Assembly: GCA_027297825.1 (NCBI GenBank)
Contig: JAPUHH010000145.1
Location: 1 to 21,437 of the forward strand
DNA: 21,437 bases
Direction of reading: 5' to 3'
From: Gammaproteobacteria bacterium
GTDB taxonomy: Bacteria > Pseudomonadota > Gammaproteobacteria > UBA4575
Below the pieces are notes generated by a model, which saw nothing but the letters and a program-made list of their open reading frames with translations, had not been told where the DNA came from and did not search any database. Below are positions 1 through 6,893 of this stretch, piece after piece. Every line of letters starts with the position of its first letter. The first letter of the stretch is position 1. The position numbers and the translations under genes were made by a program.

Positions 1-258
1 CATAGAAACTCCTGCAATATATAGTGACCCTATAGCCAACTCATTCGCTCGGCGTGAAATTGTAAGTGAGTCTTCTTCCCTACCTTCTTGGCGTTCTTGC
101 GCTGCGGTCTCATCAGCTCTTTTTTTATTTTCTAACCAATGATACACCCACTTTAAATGTGTGCCACCATATACACCTTGTGCTTTTTGCTGCCTAACTT
201 TTTTCTCACCCAGTTCATCAAGCGTTACCCAAAATTCTTCTATTGTTTCCGCTGGCAT
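1..258 (-). CDS. Partial small helical, probably membrane-anchored protein (N-terminal part)
   Basis: Reading the minus strand from an ATG at 258-256 gives 86 codons open to the window edge. A good Shine-Dalgarno (AAGGTG) lies about 6 bases before the ATG. The protein starts MPAETIEEFW and is charged and helical, rich in K, E, Q and R over residues 15-65. It then turns toward a hydrophobic stretch near the cut (residues about 74-86, ANELAIGSLYIAGVSM), which may begin a membrane segment. This pattern, a charged helical N-terminus with 'SISRRAN'-like residues just before a membrane helix, resembles short hypothetical proteins I have seen in accessory regions, but I cannot name a family. The C-terminus lies outside the window, so its length and function are unknown. 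Confidence 0.6.
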   Translation of the reverse strand, partial: MPAETIEEFWVTLDELGEKKVRQQKAQGVYGGTHLKWVYHWLENKKRADETAAQERQEGREEDSLTISRRANELAIGSLYIAGVSM

Positions 259-347
259 GATTTCACCTTAATAGTATTTCCAGCTACTGATTTTACCAGG
301 GAGCGCAGGAGTGTTCACAGTCCATAAAAAAGAAACTACTCCTTAAA

Positions 348-365
348 TATTAGCAGCCGCTAATA
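348..365. repeat. Short perfect inverted repeat (hairpin)
   Basis: TATTAGC at 348-354 pairs perfectly with GCTAATA at 359-365 around a 4-base loop. It has no T-tract, so a terminator role is doubtful. It lies about 90 bases upstream of the start of the minus-strand gene. Confidence 0.4.
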
Positions 366-396
366 AATCCCCATTATTCACCCCAAATCAATCTTG

Positions 397-416
397 GTGC
401 AGGAACTGTGCAGGAA
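397..416. repeat. Tandem 9-bp direct repeat, period 11
   Basis: GTGCAGGAA occurs at 397-405 and again at 408-416. The 11-base period is about one helical turn, which would suit a protein bound to one face of the DNA. A recombinase core or chance are equally possible. Confidence 0.35.
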
Positions 417-426
417 TAATTTATAT

Positions 427-446
427 TCGTATTGTTATAAATACGA
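427..446. promoter_or_regulatory. Inverted repeat, candidate operator
   Basis: TCGTATT at 427-433 is repeated inverted as AATACGA at 440-446 with a 6-base AT-rich spacer. Position (about 120 bases before the reductase start) and form suit a dimeric regulator. No known regulator motif is recognised. Confidence 0.35.
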
Positions 447-473
447 TAAATTCACGTATCTTACTGTTTTTAT

Positions 474-492
474 AGTGCTTTATGATAGCACT
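474..492 (+). promoter_or_regulatory. Candidate -10 box inside an inverted repeat
   Basis: AGTGCT (474-479) and AGCACT (487-492) form a perfect inverted repeat with a 7-base spacer. The spacer contains TATGAT (481-486), a 5/6 match to the sigma-70 -10 consensus, about 80 bases before the reductase ATG. No strong -35 lies at 16-18 bases, so the promoter could depend on an activator or be controlled by a repressor over the -10. The match is seen; the role is inferred. Confidence 0.35.
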
Positions 493-504
493 TGAACTAA
501 AGAC

Positions 505-532
505 AAACGCATAGTCAAGGCGCTGTGCGTTT
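505..532 (+). terminator. 10-bp hairpin followed by T-rich run, in reductase leader
   Basis: The arm at 505-514 (AAACGCATAG) pairs with 523-532 (CTGTGCGTTT) over 10 bp with one G-T pair and an 8-base loop, followed by TTGTTTG. It has the form of an intrinsic terminator but lies 35 bases before the ATG of the reductase. It would therefore act as an attenuator-like element, or stop transcription entering from the left. Confidence 0.45.
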
Positions 533-567
533 TTGTTTGTAGAGTATATCTTTTTAGGGAATATGTT

Positions 568-1947
568 ATGAGCAGTTTAGGTAGTGAAACAAACCCTTTA
601 AGAGTTGCCATTGTAGGCAGCGGGCCTAGTGGGTTTTATGCAACGGAAGCGTTGATTAAGTCGGACCTTGTGGTTGAGGTCGATTTAATCGAAAGACTTC
701 CTGCGCCTTTTGGTTTAGTCCGAAATGGTGTTGCTCCGGATCACCCTAAACTCAAACAAGCCATCGAAGTTTATAAAAAGATTGCACAGAGTCCGAAATT
801 TAATTTTGTAGGCAATGTTACCGTTGGTAAGGATATTCAAGCAGAGGAGCTGCAACAAACGCACCATGCTGTTATTTACACCTACGGTGCAGAAACGGAT
901 CGTAAATTAGGAATTCCAGGCGAGGACTTGCAGGGTAGTTATACAGCCACGGAATTTGTAGGTTGGTATAACGGTCATCCTGATTACCGTGATCGAACTT
1001 TTGATTTATCGCATGAAACCGTGGTGGTCATTGGTCAAGGCAATGTTGCGGCCGATGTATCTAGGATTTTGGCTAAATCCGTGGATGAGCTCAAACATAC
1101 TGACATTTCCCAACATGCATTGGAGGTATTAGCAGAAAGTAAAATCAAAAAGATATATATCGTGGGTCGACGCGGACCCGCACAAGCCAAGTTTGCTTCT
1201 AAAGAATTAAAAGAATTCTTAGAAATCGAAAACTGTCGTGCTTATATTGATCCCGCGGAGTTGCAATTAAATGAAATCAGTCAACAGGAGCTTGCCGAAA
1301 AGGAAGGTCGTGGGGCTAAAAAGAATGTAGAGATCTTTCAAAAATTTGCAGATTCAGAAGGTACAGATAGGCCGCGAATTTGTACTTCCACTTTTTTAAA
1401 AAGCCCAATCCGCTTGGAAGGAAATGGGCAGTTAGAAAAAGTTGTCCTTGAGATTAACGAACTAGCGGGCGAGCCTTTTAAGCAGTCTGCTAAAGGTACA
1501 GGCGAAACCATGGAAATAGATTGTGGAATATTATTCCGCAGTATTGGCTACAACGGCGTGCCGATCCCCGGTGTGCCTTTTTATGAGCATTGGGGCACAA
1601 TTCCAAATAAAGAAGGTCGGATTACTACAGAGCAAGATGGTGATGTGGTAACCGGTTTATATACTGCAGGTTGGATCAAACGGGGACCCTCCGGAATTAT
1701 CGGTACCAATCGAGCCTGTGCAGTGGAAACCGTGCATTCCTTACTTGAAGATGTAGAAAAGTTTGATGTAACGAAACCTGGGCGTGAAGGTTTGTATAAA
1801 ATCCTCGATAGTAACGGTGTGCAGTATATAAATTATTCGCAGTGGGAAATAATTGATGCGGCAGAAATTGCTGCAGGTGAACCCAAGGGTAAGCCGCGTG
1901 AGAAATTTACTCGCCGTGACGAAATGTTAGCACTCGCTAATAACTAG
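568..1947 (+). CDS. fprA: Ferredoxin/adrenodoxin-type NADP+ reductase (FAD flavoprotein)
   Basis: This 459-residue protein matches the adrenodoxin-reductase-like ferredoxin-NADP+ reductases (FprA type), which move electrons between NADPH and ferredoxin through FAD. An N-terminal FAD-binding GSGPSG motif lies at residues 17-22. The family signature 'LVRNGVAPDHP' follows at about 50-60. A second nucleotide-binding motif GQGNVAADV (156-164) and GRRGP near 200 mark the NADPH site. The C-terminus has the GWIKRGPSGIIGTN segment that contacts the flavin. Length is normal for the family. The ATG is preceded by AGGGA with a 7-base gap. It is not the same family as E. coli Fpr. The chromate transporter gene follows by about 100 bases on the same strand, so co-expression is possible. 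Confidence 0.93.
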   Translation: MSSLGSETNPLRVAIVGSGPSGFYATEALIKSDLVVEVDLIERLPAPFGLVRNGVAPDHPKLKQAIEVYKKIAQSPKFNFVGNVTVGKDIQAEELQQTHHAVIYTYGAETDRKLGIPGEDLQGSYTATEFVGWYNGHPDYRDRTFDLSHETVVVIGQGNVAADVSRILAKSVDELKHTDISQHALEVLAESKIKKIYIVGRRGPAQAKFASKELKEFLEIENCRAYIDPAELQLNEISQQELAEKEGRGAKKNVEIFQKFADSEGTDRPRICTSTFLKSPIRLEGNGQLEKVVLEINELAGEPFKQSAKGTGETMEIDCGILFRSIGYNGVPIPGVPFYEHWGTIPNKEGRITTEQDGDVVTGLYTAGWIKRGPSGIIGTNRACAVETVHSLLEDVEKFDVTKPGREGLYKILDSNGVQYINYSQWEIIDAAEIAAGEPKGKPREKFTRRDEMLALANN

Positions 1948-2044
1948 ATTACTAAATTTACATTGCTAAGCAGTTTATCCTATCGTTTGGGTAATGGATT
2001 AGTTATTCTCCTTTGCATTTATGCATAGCTCAAACGAGAAATTT

Positions 2045-3370
2045 ATGGAAAAACAAAATACTGTTTCTTTGCGAGAAGCGCTAATTTATTGGCTAAAGCT
2101 TGGTTTTATTAGTTTTGGTGGGCCTGCAGGTCAAATCAGTATGATGCACCAAGAATTAGTGGAGCGCAGACGTTGGATTTCAGAGCATCGGTTTCTACAT
2201 GCACTTAACTACACCATGGTGTTACCTGGGCCGGAAGCGCAACAATTAGCCACTTATATTGGTTGGTTGATGCATGGCGTCAAAGGCGGCTTAATCGCTG
2301 GCATCTTATTTGTATTACCTTCTTTGTTTATTTTGATTGCACTGACGTGGATTTATTTAGAGTACGGCAACACGCAAATTGTTTCTGGAGTGTTATACGG
2401 GGTGAAGCCTGCTGTAACGGCAATCGTATTATTTGCAGCCTATCGAATCGGTTCACGCGCATTAAAAAATAACGTGTTACGTGCCATGGCGTTACTGGCT
2501 TTTATTGCCATCTTTGCCTTTCAAATTCCGTTTCCGTTAATCGTAATCGCAGCAGGTGTATTTGGTTATATTGGTTCGCACATCATGCCTAAATATTTCA
2601 GCGGCAGCCTACATGCAGCCGAAGTGCATGATTCGTATGGTCCCGCCATAATTGACGACGACACACCCGTGCCCAGTTATGCAAAATTTAATTGGAGGAG
2701 ATTGGTTTCTTTTATTGTAGTTGGGCTAGGTCTATGGATTGGGATCGTGGCCCTTATTTATTTTAAGTTTGGTTGGGAAAATACACTTACTCAAATGAGT
2801 TTGTTTTTTAGTAAAGCAGCACTCGTTACCTTTGGTGGTGCCTATGCGGTTCTGCCTTATGTGTATCAAGGGGGTGTTGATCAATTTCAATGGCTCACAG
2901 GCACACAAATGATCGATGGCTTAGCGCTAGGGGAAACCACGCCCGGACCACTCATTATGGTGGTGACGTTTGTCGGTTTTGTTGGCGGTTGGACCAAGGA
3001 ACTATTCGGTGCTGAGCTTTTACCACTTGCAGGCATTGCCGCAGCTTGTGTTGCCACTTTTTTTACTTTCTTACCTTCATTTCTTTTTATCTTTATTGGC
3101 GGGCCGGTTATTGAAGCCACCCGACATGATGTTCAGTTTACCGCACCCTTGTTAGGCATTACTGCTGCAGTGGTGGGGGTGATTGTCAATCTAGCGGTGT
3201 TTTTTGCATATCATGTGCTCTGGTCAACAGGGTTTGAAGGCAACTTTGATTGGGTGTCGTTGTTGATCGGCATCGTAGCCTTCGCTGCACTGTTTAAATT
3301 TAAGATCAGTATTGTTAAGGTGATTTTAGCTTGTGCACTTTTCGGTTGGTTTTTTTCTATAGTAATATAA
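2045..3370 (+). CDS. chrA: Chromate transporter, two-domain ChrA/CHR family
   Basis: An inner-membrane protein made of two homologous CHR halves. The first half has GFISFGGPAGQI and the 'VLPGPEAQQLATYIGW' segment. The second has the matching 'VTFGGAYAVLPYVYQ' and 'GLALGETTPGPLIMVVTFVGF'. Known members export chromate (or related oxyanions), often driven by the membrane potential. About ten to twelve hydrophobic segments are visible and the length fits long-chain ChrA. I chose the ATG at 2045, which has GAGAAA just upstream and starts directly at the usual N-terminus; an in-frame ATG at 2021 would add 8 residues but lacks a ribosome site. Substrate is inferred from family only; many chromosomal homologues do not confer resistance. 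It follows a flavoprotein reductase on the same strand. Confidence 0.92.
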   Translation: MEKQNTVSLREALIYWLKLGFISFGGPAGQISMMHQELVERRRWISEHRFLHALNYTMVLPGPEAQQLATYIGWLMHGVKGGLIAGILFVLPSLFILIALTWIYLEYGNTQIVSGVLYGVKPAVTAIVLFAAYRIGSRALKNNVLRAMALLAFIAIFAFQIPFPLIVIAAGVFGYIGSHIMPKYFSGSLHAAEVHDSYGPAIIDDDTPVPSYAKFNWRRLVSFIVVGLGLWIGIVALIYFKFGWENTLTQMSLFFSKAALVTFGGAYAVLPYVYQGGVDQFQWLTGTQMIDGLALGETTPGPLIMVVTFVGFVGGWTKELFGAELLPLAGIAAACVATFFTFLPSFLFIFIGGPVIEATRHDVQFTAPLLGITAAVVGVIVNLAVFFAYHVLWSTGFEGNFDWVSLLIGIVAFAALFKFKISIVKVILACALFGWFFSIVI

Positions 3371-3419
3371 ATTCTATATGCAAATTGATAGAGAACGGTT
3401 CTAACCTTTTTTACTAGCT

Positions 3420-3481
3420 GAAAATCAATCGTGTCTGACCCTGTTGGTTCGACCGAAAATCAATCGTGTCTGACCCTGTTG
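3420..3481. repeat. 27-bp tandem direct repeat, period 35
   Basis: A 27-base unit starting GAAAATCAATCGTGTCTGAC occurs at 3420-3446 and again at 3455-3481; similarity extends four more bases with one mismatch (GTTC versus ATTC). The 8-base linker is GTTCGACC. Each copy contains a GTGTCTGACCC core. Similar GTCAGACAC-bearing motifs are familiar to me around REP-associated transposase genes, but no transposase ORF is present here, so that link is only a suggestion. It lies between the ChrA stop and the ABC transporter. Confidence 0.75.
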
Positions 3482-3617
3482 ATTCTTTTCGTGGTGCCTC
3501 GAAGGTTTCTTCTGTAGCTTTTAGTATACTCATGGTGTATGGAGTTGTAGATGCCGAAGTGGTCCTCACCCAACATTATTTTAAGGTTGGTACGGGGTAA
3601 CATGTTATAAACCAACC

Positions 3618-4553
3618 ATGAATCCCATTATTTCTGTCTCCAATCTTTCCAAAGTCTACTCGAACGGGTATCGCGCACTTAACAACGTGAGTTTGGATTT
3701 TCATTCCGGAGAAATTCTTGCGCTACTTGGACCTAATGGCGCTGGGAAAACGACGTTAATATCTATCATCTGTGGCATTGTAAATCCCAGTGAAGGTTCA
3801 GTAACGGTCGGTGGTCATGACATCATTGATGACTACCGAATCACGCGTAGCCTGATAGGCTTAGTGCCACAGGAGTTGACACTGAGTATGTTCGTAACAG
3901 TATGGAACACAGTCTGCTTTAGTCGCGGGCTATTTGGTAAGAAACCGAATCCTGCTTACCTTGAACAATTACTCAAGGATTTATCACTCTGGGATAAAAA
4001 AGATAGTGATATTTTGACCTTGTCCGGTGGCATGAAGCGGCGTGTGCTGATTGCTAAAGCGTTATCACATGAGCCTTCCATTTTGTTTTTAGATGAACCC
4101 ACCGCAGGAGTCGATGTTGAATTACGTAAGGATATGTGGAACTTGGTTGATAAATTAAGGCAATCGGGCGTCACAATTATATTAACCACGCACTATATTG
4201 AAGAAGCGGAAGAAATTGCGGACCGCGTGGGGGTCATTAGCAAGGGTGAGTTAATCGTGGTTGACGATAAAGAAGCGTTGAAACACAAGTTGGGTAAACG
4301 CCAGATGATGATTGAGCTTGAAAACGCTATAGATAAAATTCCTGACTTGCTATCTTCTTGGGATCTAGAGTTATCTGCTGAGGGTAATCAACTTACTTAT
4401 ACCTATGACACGTATAGTACGCAAACTGGAATTGCGGAATTATTACGTGCAGTAGATGGTGCCGGATTACAACTTAAAGACGTAAATACATCGCAAAGTT
4501 CTCTAGAAGATATTTTTATTAATATTGTAAATACGCCCTTACATACACGATGA
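3618..4553 (+). CDS. yadG: ABC transporter ATP-binding protein (YadG/drug-exporter type)
   Basis: This 311-residue ABC ATPase is the energy-supplying partner of the permease that overlaps its end. Walker A GPNGAGKT is at residues 38-45, the Q-loop follows near 'GLVPQE', the signature LSGGM is at 135-139, Walker B ILFLDEP is at 155-161, and the switch histidine is H192. The region around 'MKRRVLIAKALSHEP' and the C-terminal extension resemble E. coli YadG and the DrrA/NodI branch (ABC-2 exporters). Substrate is unknown. No good ribosome site precedes the ATG; a three-codon mini-ORF (ATG TTA TAA) at 3602 lies just in front and no in-frame alternative start exists before a stop at 3582. Weak or regulated initiation is possible. 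Confidence 0.93.
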   Translation: MNPIISVSNLSKVYSNGYRALNNVSLDFHSGEILALLGPNGAGKTTLISIICGIVNPSEGSVTVGGHDIIDDYRITRSLIGLVPQELTLSMFVTVWNTVCFSRGLFGKKPNPAYLEQLLKDLSLWDKKDSDILTLSGGMKRRVLIAKALSHEPSILFLDEPTAGVDVELRKDMWNLVDKLRQSGVTIILTTHYIEEAEEIADRVGVISKGELIVVDDKEALKHKLGKRQMMIELENAIDKIPDLLSSWDLELSAEGNQLTYTYDTYSTQTGIAELLRAVDGAGLQLKDVNTSQSSLEDIFINIVNTPLHTR

Positions 4554-5314
4554 TGAATACATACGCGGTTAGAGTTATTTATAAATACGAAATGTTGCGC
4601 GCATGGGACACCATTATGCAGAGTTTCGCTTCACCTGTGATCTCTACGATTTTATATTTCGTGGTATTTGGTTCCGCTATCGGCTCACGCATTGAAACCG
4701 TCGAAGGGGTTTCATATGGTGCATTCATTGTGCCTGGTTTGATGATGTTAGCTTTGCTCACACAGAGTGTTTCTAATGCTTCATTTGGAATTTATTTTCC
4801 ACGTTTTACCGGAACGATGTACGAAGTATTGTCTGCACCGATTTCATTCGCCGAAATCCTGCTGGGTTATGTGGGCGCTGCGGCCACTAAGTCTTTTATA
4901 ATTGGCGTTATCATTCTCATCACGGCTGGACTTTTTGTTGAACTCAAGATTGCTCACCCTATTTGGATGCTTGGTTTTCTGGTGCTCACTTGTATTTCCT
5001 TTAGTTTGCTCGGATTCATCATTGGGCTTTGGGCAAATAGCTTTGAGCAATTGCAGCTTATTCCAATGCTTGTTATTACCCCACTGGTATTTCTCGGTGG
5101 TAGTTTCTATACCATCGATATGTTGCCACCGGTTTGGCAAACTGTGAGCTTATTTAATCCGGTAGTGTATTTAGTCAGTGGATTTCGTTGGAGTTTTTAT
5201 GAGGTTTCGGATGTGAGCATTCAACTCAGCTTATTCATGGTGTTGTTATTTTCAGCGGTATGCCTAGCAACGGTGTGGTGGATGTTCAAAACTGGATATC
5301 GGTTAAAACAATAA
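4550..5314 (+). CDS. yadH: ABC-2 type permease (YadH-like)
   Basis: This 254-residue inner-membrane protein has about six hydrophobic segments and the ABC-2 exporter pattern: 'FGSAIGSRI' near 45, 'GAFIVPGLMM' near 70, and the C-terminal 'TPLVFLGGSFYTIDMLPPVWQ' followed by 'LFNPVVYLVSGFRW'. It aligns by eye along its full length with E. coli YadH and with NodJ/DrrB proteins. The start overlaps the stop of the ATPase gene as ATGA, which indicates translational coupling and a 1:1 complex. The exported substrate cannot be told from the sequence. Two terminator-like hairpins follow within about 120 bases. Confidence 0.93.
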   Translation: MMNTYAVRVIYKYEMLRAWDTIMQSFASPVISTILYFVVFGSAIGSRIETVEGVSYGAFIVPGLMMLALLTQSVSNASFGIYFPRFTGTMYEVLSAPISFAEILLGYVGAAATKSFIIGVIILITAGLFVELKIAHPIWMLGFLVLTCISFSLLGFIIGLWANSFEQLQLIPMLVITPLVFLGGSFYTIDMLPPVWQTVSLFNPVVYLVSGFRWSFYEVSDVSIQLSLFMVLLFSAVCLATVWWMFKTGYRLKQ

Positions 5315-5374
5315 AGTGTTTTGAATAAAATGAAAATGTAATGGGTAAGGCGTTTTAATTTGATGTAAAAAAAT

Positions 5375-5397
5375 ATCCATTTCTTAGAGGAATGGAT
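5375..5397 (+). terminator. Terminator-like hairpin after the ABC transporter genes
   Basis: ATCCATTTC (5375-5383) pairs with GGAATGGAT (5389-5397) over 9 bp with one G-T pair and a 5-base loop. It is preceded by a run of seven A and followed by TATTTGATTTT, so it could act on either strand. It sits 60 bases after the permease stop. Confidence 0.55.
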
Positions 5398-5414
5398 TAT
5401 TTGATTTTCGGTAG

Positions 5415-5436
5415 AATCGCCTTAAATGAGGCGATT
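5415..5436 (+). terminator. Second, GC-richer hairpin after the ABC transporter genes
   Basis: AATCGCCT (5415-5422) and AGGCGATT (5429-5436) form a perfect 8-bp stem with a 6-base loop, followed by AAATTTAATTT. It is a stronger stem than the one just before it and may be the main terminator of the upstream transcript. Confidence 0.55.
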
Positions 5437-5456
5437 AAATTTAATTTATGTGCGTG

Positions 5457-5489
5457 AGTACAAACTAAAATGATATATATATTTGTACT
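5457..5489. promoter_or_regulatory. Long-spaced inverted repeat upstream of the deacylase gene
   Basis: AGTACAAA (5457-5464) and TTTGTACT (5482-5489) are perfect inverted copies around a 17-base spacer with an ATATATAT tract. It lies about 70-100 bases before the deacylase start and could be an operator or a hairpin. Confidence 0.4.
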
Positions 5490-5560
5490 ATGCAATGGAG
5501 TTAAGCGGTAACATATATCATAATGTCTAATCAGCTTTATTGAGATCGAAGGAGGGCACC

Positions 5561-6028
5561 ATGCCAGTAACTAGACTCACTAACCTTCTATGCGATGAGC
5601 ATATTGACTATGTCACCATTCCACACTCGATTTCGTATACTGCACAAGAAACGGCTGCATCAGCACATATACCTGGGATTGAGTTCGCCAAAACTGTAAT
5701 TGTTAAAATTGATGGTAAATTAGCGATGGCAGTATTGCCGGCTCAATATAAAATTCATTTAGATCTTCTGAAGCAAGAAGCCGAAGCAAAACGTGTGAAA
5801 CTAGCATGTGAGGATGATTTCAGAGGTTTATTTCCAGGATGTGAAACAGGTGCGATGCCGCCATTTGGGAACCTTTATGGCATGGATGTGTATGTTGAAA
5901 ATAGCTTACTTGATGATGTAGAAATAGCATTTAATGCGGGTTCTCATACTGAACTAATTAAGCTTTTATATGAAGACTATAGGAAGTTGGTGCAACCTAA
6001 AGTCGCGAGGTTTACTGCGCTGCATTGA
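5561..6028 (+). CDS. YbaK/EbsC-family aminoacyl-tRNA deacylase
   Basis: This 155-residue protein has the YbaK/ProRS-editing fold, whose members hydrolyse mischarged tRNA (for example Cys- or Ala-tRNAPro) in trans. The conserved lysine is in 'EFAKTVIVK' (K44), the strand 'LAMAVLPA' follows, and the family GxxPPFG loop appears as GAMPPFG (97-103), then 'AFNAGSHTELIKL' (from 123). Start choice: a near-perfect AAGGAGG ends 5 bases before the ATG at 5561; an in-frame TTG at 5540 would include the ribosome site in the coding region and is rejected. The gene stands alone, downstream of two terminator-like hairpins. The exact amino-acid specificity cannot be read from the sequence. Confidence 0.85.
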   Translation: MPVTRLTNLLCDEHIDYVTIPHSISYTAQETAASAHIPGIEFAKTVIVKIDGKLAMAVLPAQYKIHLDLLKQEAEAKRVKLACEDDFRGLFPGCETGAMPPFGNLYGMDVYVENSLLDDVEIAFNAGSHTELIKLLYEDYRKLVQPKVARFTALH

Positions 6029-6042
6029 GTCTTGTGACCTAA

Positions 6043-6056
6043 GCACCGTTTGGTGC
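6043..6056. terminator. Short GC hairpin between convergent genes
   Basis: GCACC (6043-6047) pairs with GGTGC (6052-6056) around a 4-base loop, followed by a GCGC...GCGC pair (6055-6058 and 6070-6073). It sits between the convergent deacylase and the exported-protein gene. There is no clear T-run, so terminator activity is uncertain. Confidence 0.3.
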
Positions 6057-6105
6057 GCGAGCTAATTGTGCGCCATTGGAAATATACTTTTGGCAAAAAG
6101 AGCGC

Positions 6106-6636
6106 TTACTTTCTTGTGAAGATAAATGAACTCGTATTTTTTACTTTGCCTTCTTCAAAGTAGTCCCATTCTTGTTCGATAGTGTTCTCATTAAGAATTG
6201 TCATTCTCATACCGCCCATGTGAGCCGTTTTTTCACGATCGATACCCACACCATCTAGATACTTAAAATTAAATGCTATCTCATGTGAATTTTCTAATTT
6301 TAGTCTGGGTTGATTGCCCAGCATGCAGTAATGTGTCATTAATAATCCGCCATCATCATCACCGTAGTACATCGTGACCATTTCTTGCGGTGTATTCACG
6401 AATATTTTTTCTTCCACTGCAGTGCCGCCCGACACGGTTCGATAAACTAGTTCGATCATTTTTTTTTCGCCTTGATGATTGAGTTGTGTGCCGACCCAGA
6501 CGCCTTCAAGCGCAACAAAATATTTGAGAGCCATAGGGGCAGGTTTTATTTGGTATTGAGCTTCTTCTGAAATGGCAATAGGGGAAGCTGCAATTCCAAA
6601 TATTATTGTTAAAAAGAATACATAATGCTTGTACAT
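6106..6636 (-). CDS. Exported protein of unknown function, beta-rich
   Basis: This 176-residue protein has a signal peptide: MYK, a hydrophobic core to about residue 20, and a likely cleavage after 'AIS' at 23. The mature part has 'LEGVWVGTQ' near 45-52, then alternating short strands, 'LLMTHYCMLGNQPRL' near the middle, and ends 'SSFIFTRK'. The pattern of an opening 'xLxGxWxG' strand and repeated strands suggests a lipocalin-like or DUF1579-like barrel, but I cannot assign a known family. A single cysteine lies in 'THYCMLGNQP'. AAGGA sits 6 bases before the ATG, and an 8-bp hairpin directly abuts that site. Likely periplasmic; ligand unknown. Confidence 0.75.
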   Translation of the reverse strand: MYKHYVFFLTIIFGIAASPIAISEEAQYQIKPAPMALKYFVALEGVWVGTQLNHQGEKKMIELVYRTVSGGTAVEEKIFVNTPQEMVTMYYGDDDGGLLMTHYCMLGNQPRLKLENSHEIAFNFKYLDGVGIDREKTAHMGGMRMTILNENTIEQEWDYFEEGKVKNTSSFIFTRK

Positions 6637-6645
6637 AACGGTTCC

Positions 6646-6668
6646 TTTACACCGAACTTTGGTGTGAA
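6646..6668 (-). promoter_or_regulatory. Hairpin abutting the ribosome site of the exported protein
   Basis: On the minus strand TTCACACC and GGTGTAAA pair over 8 bp (one G-T) with a 7-base loop. The 3' arm runs into the AAAGGA ribosome site of the gene ending at 6106, so folding would partly mask it. A translational control role is inferred only from this geometry. Confidence 0.4.
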
Positions 6669-6689
6669 AGTTGCTAGCTATAAAGTAGC

Positions 6690-6893
6690 TTATATAAATA
6701 TCATCACCATAACCATTGCAACGACAAAACTTGCTTCAGTGCCCATGGCATAGCTGCTCTTTTTTGAGAAAAAGTTGCTGGCAATTCTCAGGAAAATAAT
6801 GGTTGCAGTGATGAGAATCATGGTCATCAGCGCATTTTTTGCTGTGGTTAATCCAATAACCCACGCAATAGTGGCTATTGCTAGTGTGGTCAT
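6690..6893 (-). CDS. Small hydrophobic membrane protein (possibly 3' part of a frameshifted gene)
   Basis: From the ATG at 6893 this reads 67 residues with three hydrophobic stretches: TTLAIATIAWVIGL, ALMTMILITATIIFL, and EASFVVAMVMVMIFI at the end. The middle linker SNFFSKKSSY is basic. No ribosome site lies directly before the ATG, but it overlaps the stop of a 23-codon ORF as ATGA, so coupled translation is possible. Adding one C to the run of five C at the overlap would join the two frames into one protein of about 91 residues, so this may also be a frameshifted gene. The opposite strand also has a hydrophobic reading frame (6799-6990), which is a normal mirror effect. Function unknown. 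Confidence 0.4.
   Translation of the reverse strand: MTTLAIATIAWVIGLTTAKNALMTMILITATIIFLRIASNFFSKKSSYAMGTEASFVVAMVMVMIFI

Larger units (their letters stand above)
259..567. other. Divergent intergenic region with several inverted and direct repeats
   Basis: This 309-base stretch separates the minus-strand gene at the left edge from the reductase gene. I see no credible ORF. It holds a 7-bp hairpin at 348-365, a direct repeat of GTGCAGGAA at 397-405 and 408-416, an inverted repeat at 427-446, a second at 474-492 that encloses a TATGAT hexamer, and a 10-bp hairpin at 505-532. Promoters for both flanking genes must lie here. Confidence 0.6.

Noticed and set aside
3392..3402. AGAAC-G-GTTCT palindrome after chrA
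   Set aside because: Loop of one base cannot form a hairpin, and nothing nearby suggests an operator; likely chance.
3414..3533. 39-codon minus-strand ORF across the tandem repeat
   Set aside because: No ribosome site, and about half of it is the repeat read in two frames; probably a chance frame or the tail of a lost gene.
5540..5560. TTG start 7 codons upstream for the YbaK-type deacylase
   Set aside because: It would translate the perfect AAGGAGG ribosome site that serves the ATG at 5561.
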